Assembly (NCBI RefSeq): GCF_031884435.1
Contig: NZ_CP134779.1
Span: 2,666,001-2,730,000, forward strand
DNA length: 64,000 bases
DNA from: Bosea sp. 685
Lineage (GTDB): Bacteria; Pseudomonadota; Alphaproteobacteria; Rhizobiales; Beijerinckiaceae
Reading direction: 5' to 3'
Shown here: positions 47,629 to 56,359 of the stretch, piece by piece
Layout: each line of letters opens with the position of its first letter
Numbering within the stretch: position 1 is the stretch's first letter
The notes under the pieces: model-generated
Told to the model about the DNA's origin: nothing
Seen by the model: only the letters and a program-made list of their open reading frames with translations
The model's database searches: none
Program-made: the position numbers and the translations under genes

Positions 47629-48665
47629 GCCGCGTGTCCTTCTGTCCTGCTTTTGCCTGCCGACTCCCAGCCGGAGAGGCGATAGCAATCTTCGACCAGA
47701 CGCAATGTTTCGAGATTGTCCTCCGGCGAGGTCTCGAACGGCGTATTCTCGCGCAGGCTGCGGAGGAAATGGGCGAGCGTCGCGGTGTAGGCCCCTTGAT
47801 AGACCGCAGCCTGATCGAAGCTGATCCGCTCTTCATCGCCTCCACTCCTGAAGACGAGTTCGGCTCCGTCGAGGCGGATCACCCCGCGCTCGCCGAGGAG
47901 GGTGAGGCGATCGACCTGTTCAGGCTGCGCGCCATATGCGGCAAAGCTCGCGAAGACCGAAACCCCTGCACCGCCGGCCGTTTCGAGATGCAGGACCGCC
48001 CCGTCTTCACCAAGAATCTCGGGACAGGTCCGGCTCAGCACCGCAGCGCGCACGCTCATCGGGCCGAGCAGCATGCGCAGTGTATCGAGATGGTGGATCA
48101 GCACCTCGGCCACGAGCATCCTCTGCTCGCCGCGCAGCATAGGTTGTCGCTCCAGAGCGGTCAGCCGCCCCTCCGCATTCGGCACCGTGCCAGAGGTGAC
48201 AAGCGACAGCGAGGCCGCCTTGACCTTGCCGATCCGGCCCTGCGCAATCCATTGCGCCGCCTGGCGGTAATAGGCACGGAAGCGCCAGTTCTCATGCACC
48301 ATCAGCCGAACCCGGCCGGTAATGTCAGCGACCAGTTGCTGGGCCTCGTCCAGGGTCGGAGCCAACGGCTTCTGGCACAGGATAGGTAGCCCGTGATCGG
48401 CTGCCAGACGAACCAATTCGGCATGGGCGGCACGTGGCGCGGCGATGTCGACCGCATCGAGGCCGCCTGCCGCCAGCATCTCGCTTGCGCTCCGGTAGCG
48501 TGCGCCGATACCGAACTCGGCGACGCGGTTTTTGCTCGCTTTATCCGACGGATCGGCAATCGCCACGACCACGGCCTCCTCGGCAAGCGCCTGCCAGCCG
48601 CGCAGATGGTAGAGCGTGACCCAGCCGGCTCCGATCAGCCCGATCCTGAGCGGCAAAGCCATCAA
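47625..48665 (-). CDS. Gfo/Idh/MocA family oxidoreductase
   Basis: About 346 residues: N-terminal Rossmann motif GLIGAGWVTLYHL, the family CQKPLAP (E/QKP) motif with the catalytic lysine near 98, and the C-terminal domain with LIHHLDTLRMLLG. Oxidises or reduces a sugar, inositol or related polyol with NAD(P). It overlaps the ABC ATPase gene upstream and gntR downstream by four bases each, so it belongs to the second sugar module. The substrate is probably the sugar imported by that transporter. Confidence 0.9.
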   Translation of the reverse strand: MMALPLRIGLIGAGWVTLYHLRGWQALAEEAVVVAIADPSDKASKNRVAEFGIGARYRSASEMLAAGGLDAVDIAAPRAAHAELVRLAADHGLPILCQKPLAPTLDEAQQLVADITGRVRLMVHENWRFRAYYRQAAQWIAQGRIGKVKAASLSLVTSGTVPNAEGRLTALERQPMLRGEQRMLVAEVLIHHLDTLRMLLGPMSVRAAVLSRTCPEILGEDGAVLHLETAGGAGVSVFASFAAYGAQPEQVDRLTLLGERGVIRLDGAELVFRSGGDEERISFDQAAVYQGAYTATLAHFLRSLRENTPFETSPEDNLETLRLVEDCYRLSGWESAGKSRTEGHAA

Positions 48666-49819
48666 TGGGATTTCCGCTGGGCGGCGGCTTTCTGCGCGGC
48701 AGGCGTGGTCGCCAAGGCGGGAACCGCCCGGCCGGTCTCAGCGTCGAACAGATAGGTGGCCTCAGCTGAAAAGAAGAGTTCGACGGCTTCGCCCGGCGCG
48801 GCCACGACATTGCGCGGCAGGCGCGCGATGCACTCGGTGCCGCCTTCAGTCTCGACCAGAAGCAGCGTCTCGGCGCCGAGCGGTTCGACGGCGATGGTAC
48901 GTCCCCTGATCGAGCCATGCGGCTGGCCGTTCAACGCTGCCGCATCGATCAGCAAATCCTCGGCACGCACGCCGAGTGTCACCTCGCACCCGGCGATCCT
49001 GGCAAGCGTGGCGTCAGACCAGCGCGTCAGCGGCGCTTCAACCGCGGCACTGCGCGCATGCAGGGCATCGGGGGCGATCGTCGCCTTCAGCAGGTTCATC
49101 GGTGGCGAGCCCAGGAAGCGCGCCACGAAGGTGTCGGCCGGCTGCCAATAGACCTCCAGCGGCGCACCGATCTGCGCGACCCGGCCAGCATTCATCACGC
49201 AGATGCGCGTGCCCATGGTCATCGCTTCGACCTGGTCGTGCGTGACGTAGATCATGGTCGAGCCGAGCCGATGATGCTGCTTGATGATCTCGCTGCGCGT
49301 GTTGACCCGAAGCGCGGCATCGAGATTCGAGAGCGGCTCGTCGAACAGGAAGACCTGCGGCTCGCGCACCATGGCGCGGCCAAGCGCGACGCGCTGGCGC
49401 TGCCCGCCCGACAGCGCGCTCGGACGACGCGCCAGCAGTGGGGTCAGGCCGAGCAGTCCAGCCGCTTCCTTGACGCGTCGATCGACCTCGTCCGAGGCGA
49501 TCTTGCGTCGGCGCAGGCCGAAGGCGAGGTTCTCCGCCACGCTCATATGCGGGTAAAGTGCGTAGGACTGGAACACCATCGCAATGTCGCGATCCTTGGC
49601 CGGCACGTTGTTGACGGCCCGCCCATTGATCGACAGCGTGCCGCTGCTGATCGTCTCCAGCCCCGCGATCATCCGCAGCGTCGTCGACTTGCCGCAGCCC
49701 GAGGGCCCGAGCAGCACCATGAACTCGCCATCCCCGATGGCGAGGTCGACATCGTCGACCACCACCGGGCCGCCGCTGCCATAGCGTTTGCTGATCTTGT
49801 CGAGTCCGACGACGGCCAT
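48662..49819 (-). CDS. sugar ABC transporter ATPase (UgpC/MalK type)
   Basis: 385 residues with Walker [51 protein letters not shown], the MalK-type C-terminal TOBE domain from about 245, and an Ala/Thr-rich tail of about 20 residues. Energises the second CUT1 importer (49.8-52.9 kb). Stop overlaps the dehydrogenase start. Confidence 0.93.
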   Translation of the reverse strand: MAVVGLDKISKRYGSGGPVVVDDVDLAIGDGEFMVLLGPSGCGKSTTLRMIAGLETISSGTLSINGRAVNNVPAKDRDIAMVFQSYALYPHMSVAENLAFGLRRRKIASDEVDRRVKEAAGLLGLTPLLARRPSALSGGQRQRVALGRAMVREPQVFLFDEPLSNLDAALRVNTRSEIIKQHHRLGSTMIYVTHDQVEAMTMGTRICVMNAGRVAQIGAPLEVYWQPADTFVARFLGSPPMNLLKATIAPDALHARSAAVEAPLTRWSDATLARIAGCEVTLGVRAEDLLIDAAALNGQPHGSIRGRTIAVEPLGAETLLLVETEGGTECIARLPRNVVAAPGEAVELFFSAEATYLFDAETGRAVPALATTPAAQKAAAQRKSH

Positions 49820-49828
49820 GGCAGCCTC

Positions 49829-50689
49829 CTACTTGATCGCGCCGGCAGTCATGCCGCGGATGAGTTTCTCGGAGAAGAAGACATAGGCGATGATGACCGG
49901 GATGACCGAAATCATCACGCCCGTCGCAATCATGCCGATATCCTGGAAATGGTCGCCCATGAAGGCGCGGATGCCGATCGGCAGCGTGCGCTTCTCCGGG
50001 TCGGTGATCAGCACCACCGCGAACAGGAACTCGTTCCAGAGCTGGATGAAGTTCAGGATCAGCGTGGTCGCGATCGCCGGCATGCCGACCGGCAGGACGA
50101 TGCGCCAGAATATCTCCAGATCGCCATAGCCGTCCATCTTGGCGGCGTCGAACAGGTCCTGCGGGATGCGGGCGAAGAAGCCTTCCAGCAGATAGACCGT
50201 CAGCGGCAGTTGCAGCGAGACATAGACGAGGCTGAGGCCGAGCAGGCTGTTGTAGAGATTGTAGTCGACCAGGATCTGATAGAGCGAGATCAGCGTGATC
50301 TGCGGCGGGAAGATGATCGACGAGAACAGGATGCCGTAGATCAGCCGGTTGCCGCGGAAGCGATAGCGCGCTAGCGCATGCGCGGCCGCCGCCCCGATCA
50401 GCGTGACGACCGCCACGGCCCCGACCACGACCAGCGTCGAATTCCAGAAATAGGTCGCGAAGTCGGAATCCACCCAGGCGCTCCTGAACTGCTCCCAGTG
50501 GAACGGCCGCGGCCAGGCATAGTGGTCAGCGCTGATCTCCGCGGTGGTGCGCACCGACATTGTCGCCAGCCACAGGAAAGGGCCGAGCGTATAGAGGGTG
50601 TAGATCGCAAGGATCAGGGCAAGCGCGCCTCGGCTGAACAGGCGTGGCAATGGCGCGGGGTGTTGCGCGAGAGCGGAGCTTTGCGCCAT
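49829..50689 (-). CDS. sugar ABC transporter permease (MalG/UgpE type)
   Basis: 286 residues, six membrane segments, EAA loop DLFDAAKMDGYGDLEIFWRIVLPVGMPAIATTLIL, and the MalG-type C-terminal ending KLIRGMTAGAIK. Adjacent to its partner permease with a one-base gap. Confidence 0.93.
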   Translation of the reverse strand: MAQSSALAQHPAPLPRLFSRGALALILAIYTLYTLGPFLWLATMSVRTTAEISADHYAWPRPFHWEQFRSAWVDSDFATYFWNSTLVVVGAVAVVTLIGAAAAHALARYRFRGNRLIYGILFSSIIFPPQITLISLYQILVDYNLYNSLLGLSLVYVSLQLPLTVYLLEGFFARIPQDLFDAAKMDGYGDLEIFWRIVLPVGMPAIATTLILNFIQLWNEFLFAVVLITDPEKRTLPIGIRAFMGDHFQDIGMIATGVMISVIPVIIAYVFFSEKLIRGMTAGAIK

Positions 50690-50690
50690 C

Positions 50691-51647
50691 TCAGTACTCC
50701 AGCCGGTCGCGCGTGCTCAGGAGGCGGTTGAGGATCACGACGGAGGCGCACACGACCAGGAACCACACCGTCGCGATTGCCGACGGATAGCCGAGATCGA
50801 AAGTGTTCCAGTTGAATGCGCGCTTGTAGACATAGGTCGAGACCGTCTCGGTCGCCCAGAGCGGGCCACCCTGCGTCATGATCCAGACGAGGTCGAAGAT
50901 CTTCATCTTGCCGATGAACGCCAGGATGTAGAGTGAAAGCAGCGTTGGCCGCAGCATCGGAATGATGATGTAGCGGAGCTTTTCGCCCCAACCGCAATTG
51001 TCGAGTTCGGACGCCTCGAGCACCTCGCGCGGCAGCGAATGGATCGCGGCGAGGCAGACCACCATGTTGAAACCGGCCCATTTCCAAGCATGGGTAACGA
51101 TGACCGACGCCAGGGCAAGATGGGGATCGCCGAGCCAGGACGAGGCGAGGCCATCGAGCCCGACCGCGCGTAGCATCGCATTCAGGATGCCCCAATCGTA
51201 GTTGAAGATCCACATCCACAGGATCGCGACCACGACATAGGACAACAGCACCGGCGTGAACCAGGCGACGCGCAGGAAGCGGGCGAACGGAACCCCGGCA
51301 TAGAGCGCCAGCGCCAGCAGCAGGCCAGTCGCGACATCGAGCACCGGCGCAACGAACGACCAGATCAGCGTATTGCGCACCGCGATCCAGAAGGTCTCGT
51401 CGGAGATCAGCTCGCGATAATTGGCGAGGCCGACGAAGGTGGCCTCGATCCCCTCGATCGTGAAGAAGCTGTCGAAGATGGTCCGAAAGGCCGGATAGGC
51501 GGTCAACCCGCAATAGACCAGAAGTGCCGGCGCCAGAAAGATCGCAAGCACGACGCGGCTCGCGCGGCGGGGGTCGGCGAGCGACCGGGCGGAGGTGGAA
51601 GCCTCCCGGTCGCTCGTCTTGACGTTCAAGGCAATCGCCTCCGGCAT
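50691..51647 (-). CDS. sugar ABC transporter permease (MalF/UgpA type)
   Basis: 318 residues, an N-terminal cytoplasmic tail of about 30, then six membrane segments. The EAA loop reads EVLEASELDNCGWGEKLRYIIIPMLRPTLLS. It follows the binding-protein gene by seven bases. Confidence 0.92.
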   Translation of the reverse strand: MPEAIALNVKTSDREASTSARSLADPRRASRVVLAIFLAPALLVYCGLTAYPAFRTIFDSFFTIEGIEATFVGLANYRELISDETFWIAVRNTLIWSFVAPVLDVATGLLLALALYAGVPFARFLRVAWFTPVLLSYVVVAILWMWIFNYDWGILNAMLRAVGLDGLASSWLGDPHLALASVIVTHAWKWAGFNMVVCLAAIHSLPREVLEASELDNCGWGEKLRYIIIPMLRPTLLSLYILAFIGKMKIFDLVWIMTQGGPLWATETVSTYVYKRAFNWNTFDLGYPSAIATVWFLVVCASVVILNRLLSTRDRLEY

Positions 51648-51654
51648 GATCGGC

Positions 51655-52935
51655 TCACTTCTTCAGGCAAGCGCCGTCCATCTTCTCGGCCGCCTCCTGA
51701 ACGCTCAGCAAGCCAGCCGGGAAGGCGTTATTCATGACCTGGACATAGGTGTCGGCGCATTTGGCCCGATAGTAGAGCAGCGGCGTGCCGAAGAAGTATT
51801 TCGCGTCCTTGTTGCGTGCGTTCAGCTCGGCGAAATAATCCTTCCGCGGGCTCACGATCTTGTCCTGATCGGATTTGAGCCCGCTCTGGAGCGAGACTTC
51901 GCCGATCCACTTCGTGCCGTTTTCGGGGGTTGCCATGGATTTCAGCATGGCCCCGGCGCAATCCTTGTTCTTGCTCTTGGAGAACATCACGAAGCTACCG
52001 CCGATCGCCAGCGTCTTGCATTCCGGGCAATTGCCCTTGTCCATGGCCGGGAATTTCATGATGCCGAGCGGAAAGTTCGCGGGCATGCCGCCCTTTTCGG
52101 GCTCGGCGAAGGCGCGTCCGGTGAACCAACTCGGATCAGGGAAGGTCAGCGCGCCCGGCGTATTGTAGAAATAGAAATGGGATTCGCCGAGCTTCAGTGT
52201 CGCGAAGCTCTTGGGATAGGCGCCGGCATCGACCAGTTCCTTGACCCAGTTCATGACCTCGACGACGCGCGGGTCTTTGAAAGACAGCTCGCCATTGAGC
52301 AGCTTGGCGTAGTCGTCGGAGCCGAGCTTGCGCAGCAGCGACTCGAACAGCAACTGGCCGCCCGGGAAGGGCCGGTCGCCGACGCCTTGCGAAACCGGCG
52401 TGATGCCGGCGGCCGCGCCCTTTTTCACCAGATCGAGGAACTGTGCCTGCGACAACTGGAAGGACGCGGGAACATTGACGCCGACCTTCTTGACCAGATC
52501 CTTGTTGTAATAGAGTTCGACCGTATAGGCCTCGACAGGCACGCCGTAGACCTTGCCCTTCGAGGCCCAGGCCGGCTTGGCCCAATCCTCCAGATTCGCC
52601 AGATCGACATAGGAATCGAGCGGTTCCAGGAAGCCGCCTGCCAGGAACTCCGGCTGGTCGGGCTCCATGTAGAAGATGTCCGGCGCCTGGCCGGTGCGCA
52701 CAGCCGACTTCGCCTGGGTGTAGATGTCGGCTTTCGGGATGAAGCTGAGCTTCACCGAGCACTGCTTGTTGGCCGCCTCGAATTCCTTCACGCGGGCCGC
52801 GACCCAGTCCTTCTTGGCCGGCTCGTCGGGCCAATTGCTCCACATCGTGATCTGCTTCTCCTGGGCGAGCGCGAGGCCCGCACTGCCGAGGGAAGCAGCC
52901 GTCAGGACGGCTAAACCGATAGCGCGAAGTCTCAT
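51655..52935 (-). CDS. sugar ABC transporter substrate-binding protein
   Basis: 426 residues. Signal peptide ends about 24 (GLALAQ); family 1 solute-binding fold (ITMWSNWPDEPAKKDWVAARVKEFEAANK, then TGQAPDIFYMEPDQPEFLAGGFLEPLD). Five or six cysteines (KQCSV, GNCPEC, KDCAG, KCADT, GACLKK) are unusual and suggest disulfides. First gene of the minus-strand operon, read from the divergent promoter at 53 kb. Ligand unknown, probably a sugar handled by the dehydrogenase and the dehydratase. Confidence 0.92.
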   Translation of the reverse strand: MRLRAIGLAVLTAASLGSAGLALAQEKQITMWSNWPDEPAKKDWVAARVKEFEAANKQCSVKLSFIPKADIYTQAKSAVRTGQAPDIFYMEPDQPEFLAGGFLEPLDSYVDLANLEDWAKPAWASKGKVYGVPVEAYTVELYYNKDLVKKVGVNVPASFQLSQAQFLDLVKKGAAAGITPVSQGVGDRPFPGGQLLFESLLRKLGSDDYAKLLNGELSFKDPRVVEVMNWVKELVDAGAYPKSFATLKLGESHFYFYNTPGALTFPDPSWFTGRAFAEPEKGGMPANFPLGIMKFPAMDKGNCPECKTLAIGGSFVMFSKSKNKDCAGAMLKSMATPENGTKWIGEVSLQSGLKSDQDKIVSPRKDYFAELNARNKDAKYFFGTPLLYYRAKCADTYVQVMNNAFPAGLLSVQEAAEKMDGACLKK

Positions 52936-52996
52936 GATGCGTCTCCTCCGAGATTGGTTGTTATTATTTTGAGGGGAGGCTACCTGGGCGCATCAG

Positions 52997-53071
52997 ATTG
53001 TCAATAATTAATATCTAATGAGAGTTATTTGTGCCTTATTGAGGCGGAGATCGGCATTTATTATTGACAAT
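52997..53071. promoter_or_regulatory. divergent promoter with twin GntR-type operators
   Basis: ATTGTCAATAAT (52997-53008) and its exact inverse ATTATTGACAAT (53060-53071) face each other across 51 bases. Each contains the small palindrome ATTG-x-CAAT and a TTGACA that could be the -35 box of the gene on its side. The gap is AT-rich. A FadR-class regulator (46933-47628) is the likely ligand-responsive partner. Confidence 0.6.
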
Positions 53072-53133
53072 AAAAAGCTTCGCGGGAATGTTTCGCCGCA
53101 ACTTGGCCGGCCTCGGCCGCAGGAGGAACGACA

Positions 53134-54846
53134 ATGGCCAAAGGCCTGCGCAAGGGACTGACGAGCTATGGCGACGAGGGGTTTGCGCTGTTCCTGCGCA
53201 AGGCCTTCATCAAGGCGATGGGCTATTCCGACGATGCGCTGGATCGTCCGATCGTCGGCATCACCAACACCTACAGCGACTACAACCCCTGCCATGGCAA
53301 CGCGCCGGCCCTGATCGAGGCGGTGAAACGCGGCGTCATGCTGTCGGGCGCGATGCCGATGGTGTTCCCGACCATCTCGATCCATGAAAGCTTCGCCCAT
53401 CCGACCTCGATGTTCCTGCGCAATCTGATGGCGATGGACACCGAGGAGATGATCCGGGCCCAGCCGATGGACGCGATCGTCGTGATCGGCGGCTGCGACA
53501 AGACATTGCCGGCGCAGATCATGGCGGCCGCGAGCGTGGATCTACCCACCGTCGTGGTTCCGGTCGGGCCGATGGTGGTCGGCCACCACAAGGGCGAGGT
53601 GCTGGGCGCCTGCACCGACTGCCGGCGCTTGTGGAGCGCCCATCGCGCCGGCGAGATCGACGAGGCCGAGATCGAGATCGTGAACAGCCGCCTGGCGCCT
53701 TCCGTCGGCACCTGCATGGTGATGGGCACGGCCTCGACCATGGCCTGCATCACCGAGACGCTTGGCCTGTCGCTACCGATGAGCGCGACGATTCCCGCGC
53801 CCCATGCCGAGCGCATCCGCTTGGCCGAAGCCAGCGGCGCGGCGGCTGCCCGCATGGCAGTCGATGGCGGTCCGCGTCCCAGCGCGTTGCTGACGCCGCA
53901 GGCCTTCCGCAATGCGACGGTCGTGATGCAGGCGATCGGCGGCTCGACCAACGGCATCATCCATCTGACCGCGATCGCCAATCGCACCCCGCATCGCTAC
54001 GACCTCGACATGCTCGACGAGATCGGCCGCAAGGTGCCGGTCCTGGTCGATCTCAAGCCCTCGGGCTCCCATTATATGGAGCATTTCCACCATGCCGGCG
54101 GCGTGCCCAGGCTGCTCGCCCAGCTTGGCGAGCTGATCGACCTCGATGCCGGCACGGTCGCGGGCGGGACATTGCGCGATATCGTCGCCAAGGCCGAGGA
54201 TGTGCCGGGGCAGGATGTGATCCGGCCGCGCTCGGCCCCGATCAAGGCAGAGGGCTCGATGGCGGTGCTCTATGGCAATCTCGCCCCGGGCGGTGCCATC
54301 ATCAAGCAGGCGGCGGCATCCGCGCGGCTGCTCCAGCATGCCGGCCGGGCGGTCGTGTTCGATTCGGTCGAGGACATGGCGGCTCGCATCGACGATCCCG
54401 AGCTTGACGTCAGCGCGGACGATGTCCTCGTGCTCCGCAACACCGGCCCGAAGGGCGCGCCCGGCATGCCCGAGGCCGGTTACCTGCCGATCCCGAAGAA
54501 GCTCGGCCGCCAGGGCGTCAAGGATATGGTGCGGATTTCCGATGCCCGCATGAGCGGCACGGCCTTCGGTACGATCGTGCTGCATATCACGCCGGAATCG
54601 GCCGTTGGCGGGCCGCTTGCGCTGGTCGAGAGCGGCGACATGATCTGCCTCGACCTGGCCGGCCGTCGCATCGATTTGCTGATCGACGACAGCGAATTCG
54701 AGCGCCGCAGGTCCCGGCTGAAGACCGCGCCTGCGCCCGCAATGCCCAAGCGCGGCTATGCGCGCCTGTTCCAGCAAACGGTGCTGCAAGCCGATGAAGG
54801 CTGCGATTTCGACTTCATGGTCCGCCCGCCCGATGAGGCGCCATAG
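53134..54846 (+). CDS. IlvD/Edd family sugar-acid dehydratase
   Basis: 570 residues with Fe-S ligands C53 (NPCHGN), C121 (GGCDKT) and C194 (GTCMVMG), all three expected for the 2Fe-2S enzymes of this family. AGGAGG precedes the ATG. By family it dehydrates an aldonic acid (such as arabinonate, xylonate or galactonate) to a 2-keto-3-deoxy acid; dihydroxyacid dehydratase is less likely given the catabolic setting. Divergent from the sugar importer, with shared operators. No lactonase or aldolase is nearby. Confidence 0.9.
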   Translation: MAKGLRKGLTSYGDEGFALFLRKAFIKAMGYSDDALDRPIVGITNTYSDYNPCHGNAPALIEAVKRGVMLSGAMPMVFPTISIHESFAHPTSMFLRNLMAMDTEEMIRAQPMDAIVVIGGCDKTLPAQIMAAASVDLPTVVVPVGPMVVGHHKGEVLGACTDCRRLWSAHRAGEIDEAEIEIVNSRLAPSVGTCMVMGTASTMACITETLGLSLPMSATIPAPHAERIRLAEASGAAAARMAVDGGPRPSALLTPQAFRNATVVMQAIGGSTNGIIHLTAIANRTPHRYDLDMLDEIGRKVPVLVDLKPSGSHYMEHFHHAGGVPRLLAQLGELIDLDAGTVAGGTLRDIVAKAEDVPGQDVIRPRSAPIKAEGSMAVLYGNLAPGGAIIKQAAASARLLQHAGRAVVFDSVEDMAARIDDPELDVSADDVLVLRNTGPKGAPGMPEAGYLPIPKKLGRQGVKDMVRISDARMSGTAFGTIVLHITPESAVGGPLALVESGDMICLDLAGRRIDLLIDDSEFERRRSRLKTAPAPAMPKRGYARLFQQTVLQADEGCDFDFMVRPPDEAP

Positions 54847-54917
54847 GCATCCGCAGCTCTCCATTCGGCATGCCGCACAGAGCCAAACCGAGCGGGACTC
54901 CGGCCAGTCGAATGCCG

Positions 54918-55316
54918 CTACATGAGCTCCCGCTCGGCCAGGCGGGCCAGGGCGGTGATCTCGGCGAGGCTCTGGCGATCGTTCAGATCTCCCGCGACAG
55001 CCAGCATCGCCGAGGCGGGCAGGAGTTCCGAGAAGATCCCGCGCAGGCACGCAACGATCTTGCCGGCGCGTTCATCGACGACACGGTAATGGACATGCTT
55101 GGCGACGCGGCGCCCGGCGATCAGGCCGGCGTCCCGTAACTCCGTCAATTGCTGGGAGAGGGTCGGCTGGCGAATGCCGAGCGCCAGCTCCAGCTCCATG
55201 ACGCTCCTCTCTCCCTCCAACAGCAGGCAAATGATCGCGAGGCGGTTGGGATTGGCGATGGCGCGCAGGAGATCGCTGGCAGCCCCGATATCGCGGCAAA
55301 TCACCGATGCCTTCAT
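54918..55316 (-). CDS. ArsR family regulator, possibly thiol-sensing
   Basis: 132 residues from ATG 55316. Winged HTH: NPNRLAIICLLLEGERSVMELELALGIRQPTLSQQLTELRDAGLI, then wing KHVHYRVVD. C30 in RLAIIC aligns with the first reactive cysteine of BigR/SqrR persulfide sensors. The second cysteine, C90 in KIVACLRG, lies about six residues before the position used in those proteins, so persulfide sensing is uncertain. Metal-ligand pairs of ArsR/SmtB type are not seen. Divergent from the sulfonate cluster. Confidence 0.87.
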   Translation of the reverse strand: MKASVICRDIGAASDLLRAIANPNRLAIICLLLEGERSVMELELALGIRQPTLSQQLTELRDAGLIAGRRVAKHVHYRVVDERAGKIVACLRGIFSELLPASAMLAVAGDLNDRQSLAEITALARLAERELM

Positions 55317-55401
55317 CAGCTTGATTCTCCGGCGTCGGATGACGCTCCGCCCAGTCTTTGGCACATCGTTTCGGCTTGACATGCTTTGGCGATGGCAGCA
55401 G

Positions 55402-55429
55402 TTTCATTATATAAAAACATAAAATGAAA
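55402..55429. promoter_or_regulatory. AT-rich inverted repeat, candidate ArsR operator
   Basis: TTTCATT ... AATGAAA, extended as TTTCATTaTAT against TTTCATTtTAT (10 of 11 match), centred at 55415/55416 in the divergent gap, 41 bases before the plus-strand gene. Size and AT content match ArsR-type operators. Confidence 0.5.
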
Positions 55430-55469
55430 TGACCGGGAAGAGGCGCTCCTGACATTTCAGGGGTTCTTG

Positions 55470-56333
55470 ATGAGACTGAAGGTCGGGGTCCACCCCAATA
55501 ATCTGCACCTGTTTCTGGCAGGGCGCTGGGACGGCGCGTTCAGCGCAAGCGATGTCAGCTTCGTTGCCTATCCCGAGGGACGCGACAGCGCGCGCCTGCT
55601 GGAAGCCGGCACGATCGATATCTGCGGGACAGGCTCGACGCCGCCGATCCTCGCTCAGGCCAACGGCCTGGACGTCCTCTACGTCGCGGCCTCCGCGCCA
55701 AGGCCTGCGAATGGCGGCATCGTCACCGGCCCGTCCTCGAATATCCGCGACGTCGCGGATCTGAAGGGAGCCCGGATCGCGCTGCTCGACGGCTCGTTCC
55801 ATACCTATCTGCTGGCGCGCGTGCTGGAGACGGCGGGCTTGAGGCTATCTGATGTGCAGCGCGTCGAACTCGCGCCCGGCGCCTCGCTGCGGGCTCTGGG
55901 GGAAGGCGAGGTCGATGCCTGGGTCGCGATGGCGCCCTTGCTCGACCAATCGCTCAGGGCCGGCAAGGCCAGGCTGCTCGCACCTTGCGGCGATACGATT
56001 CCGAACCGGTCGGTGTTCTGGACCTTGCGCCGCCGCGAGCTTCCCAGGGGCGTGCTCGAGGCCTTCATCCGCAGCCTCATGGCCTTCGGTGAAGCGATTT
56101 CGCATCAGCCGGATGAGGCCGCCCGCCTGCTTGCCGACGAAGGCGCCGGCCCGGTCGATCTCGCGGCCTGGAAAAAGGCGGTCGAGACGCGGGATTGGCG
56201 CATCGTGCCGGCAGGCCCCGACATCATCGCCGAACAGCAGGCCGAAGCGGACACGCTGGTTCGACATGGCGATCTGCCCGACACGCTCACACTTACCGAT
56301 GTCGCTCTCGTGCCCAACGTCGCAATCGCGTGA
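55470..56333 (+). CDS. SsuA/NMT1-like binding-fold protein without signal peptide
   Basis: 287 residues starting MRLKVGVHPNNLHLFLAG; the first strand begins at residue 2, so there is no signal peptide. DICGTGSTPPILAQANGLDVLYVAA matches the sulfonate/nitrate binding-protein signature (D-x-G-x-T-G-x-x-P), followed by DLKGARIALLDGS. It sits directly before the SsuD-type monooxygenase. The desulfinase DszB has the same fold and lacks a signal, but its catalytic cysteine near the N-terminus is replaced here by H8/P9. The role is open: cytosolic carrier, sensor or enzyme. Confidence 0.8.
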   Translation: MRLKVGVHPNNLHLFLAGRWDGAFSASDVSFVAYPEGRDSARLLEAGTIDICGTGSTPPILAQANGLDVLYVAASAPRPANGGIVTGPSSNIRDVADLKGARIALLDGSFHTYLLARVLETAGLRLSDVQRVELAPGASLRALGEGEVDAWVAMAPLLDQSLRAGKARLLAPCGDTIPNRSVFWTLRRRELPRGVLEAFIRSLMAFGEAISHQPDEAARLLADEGAGPVDLAAWKKAVETRDWRIVPAGPDIIAEQQAEADTLVRHGDLPDTLTLTDVALVPNVAIA

Positions 56334-56359
56334 CAACCAGCTCGCATAAGGACAGCGCG

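Noticed and set aside
55470..56333. DszB-type desulfinase assignment
   Set aside because: The fold is shared but the N-terminal catalytic cysteine and the R-x-G-G motif are not seen, so only the general fold is claimed.
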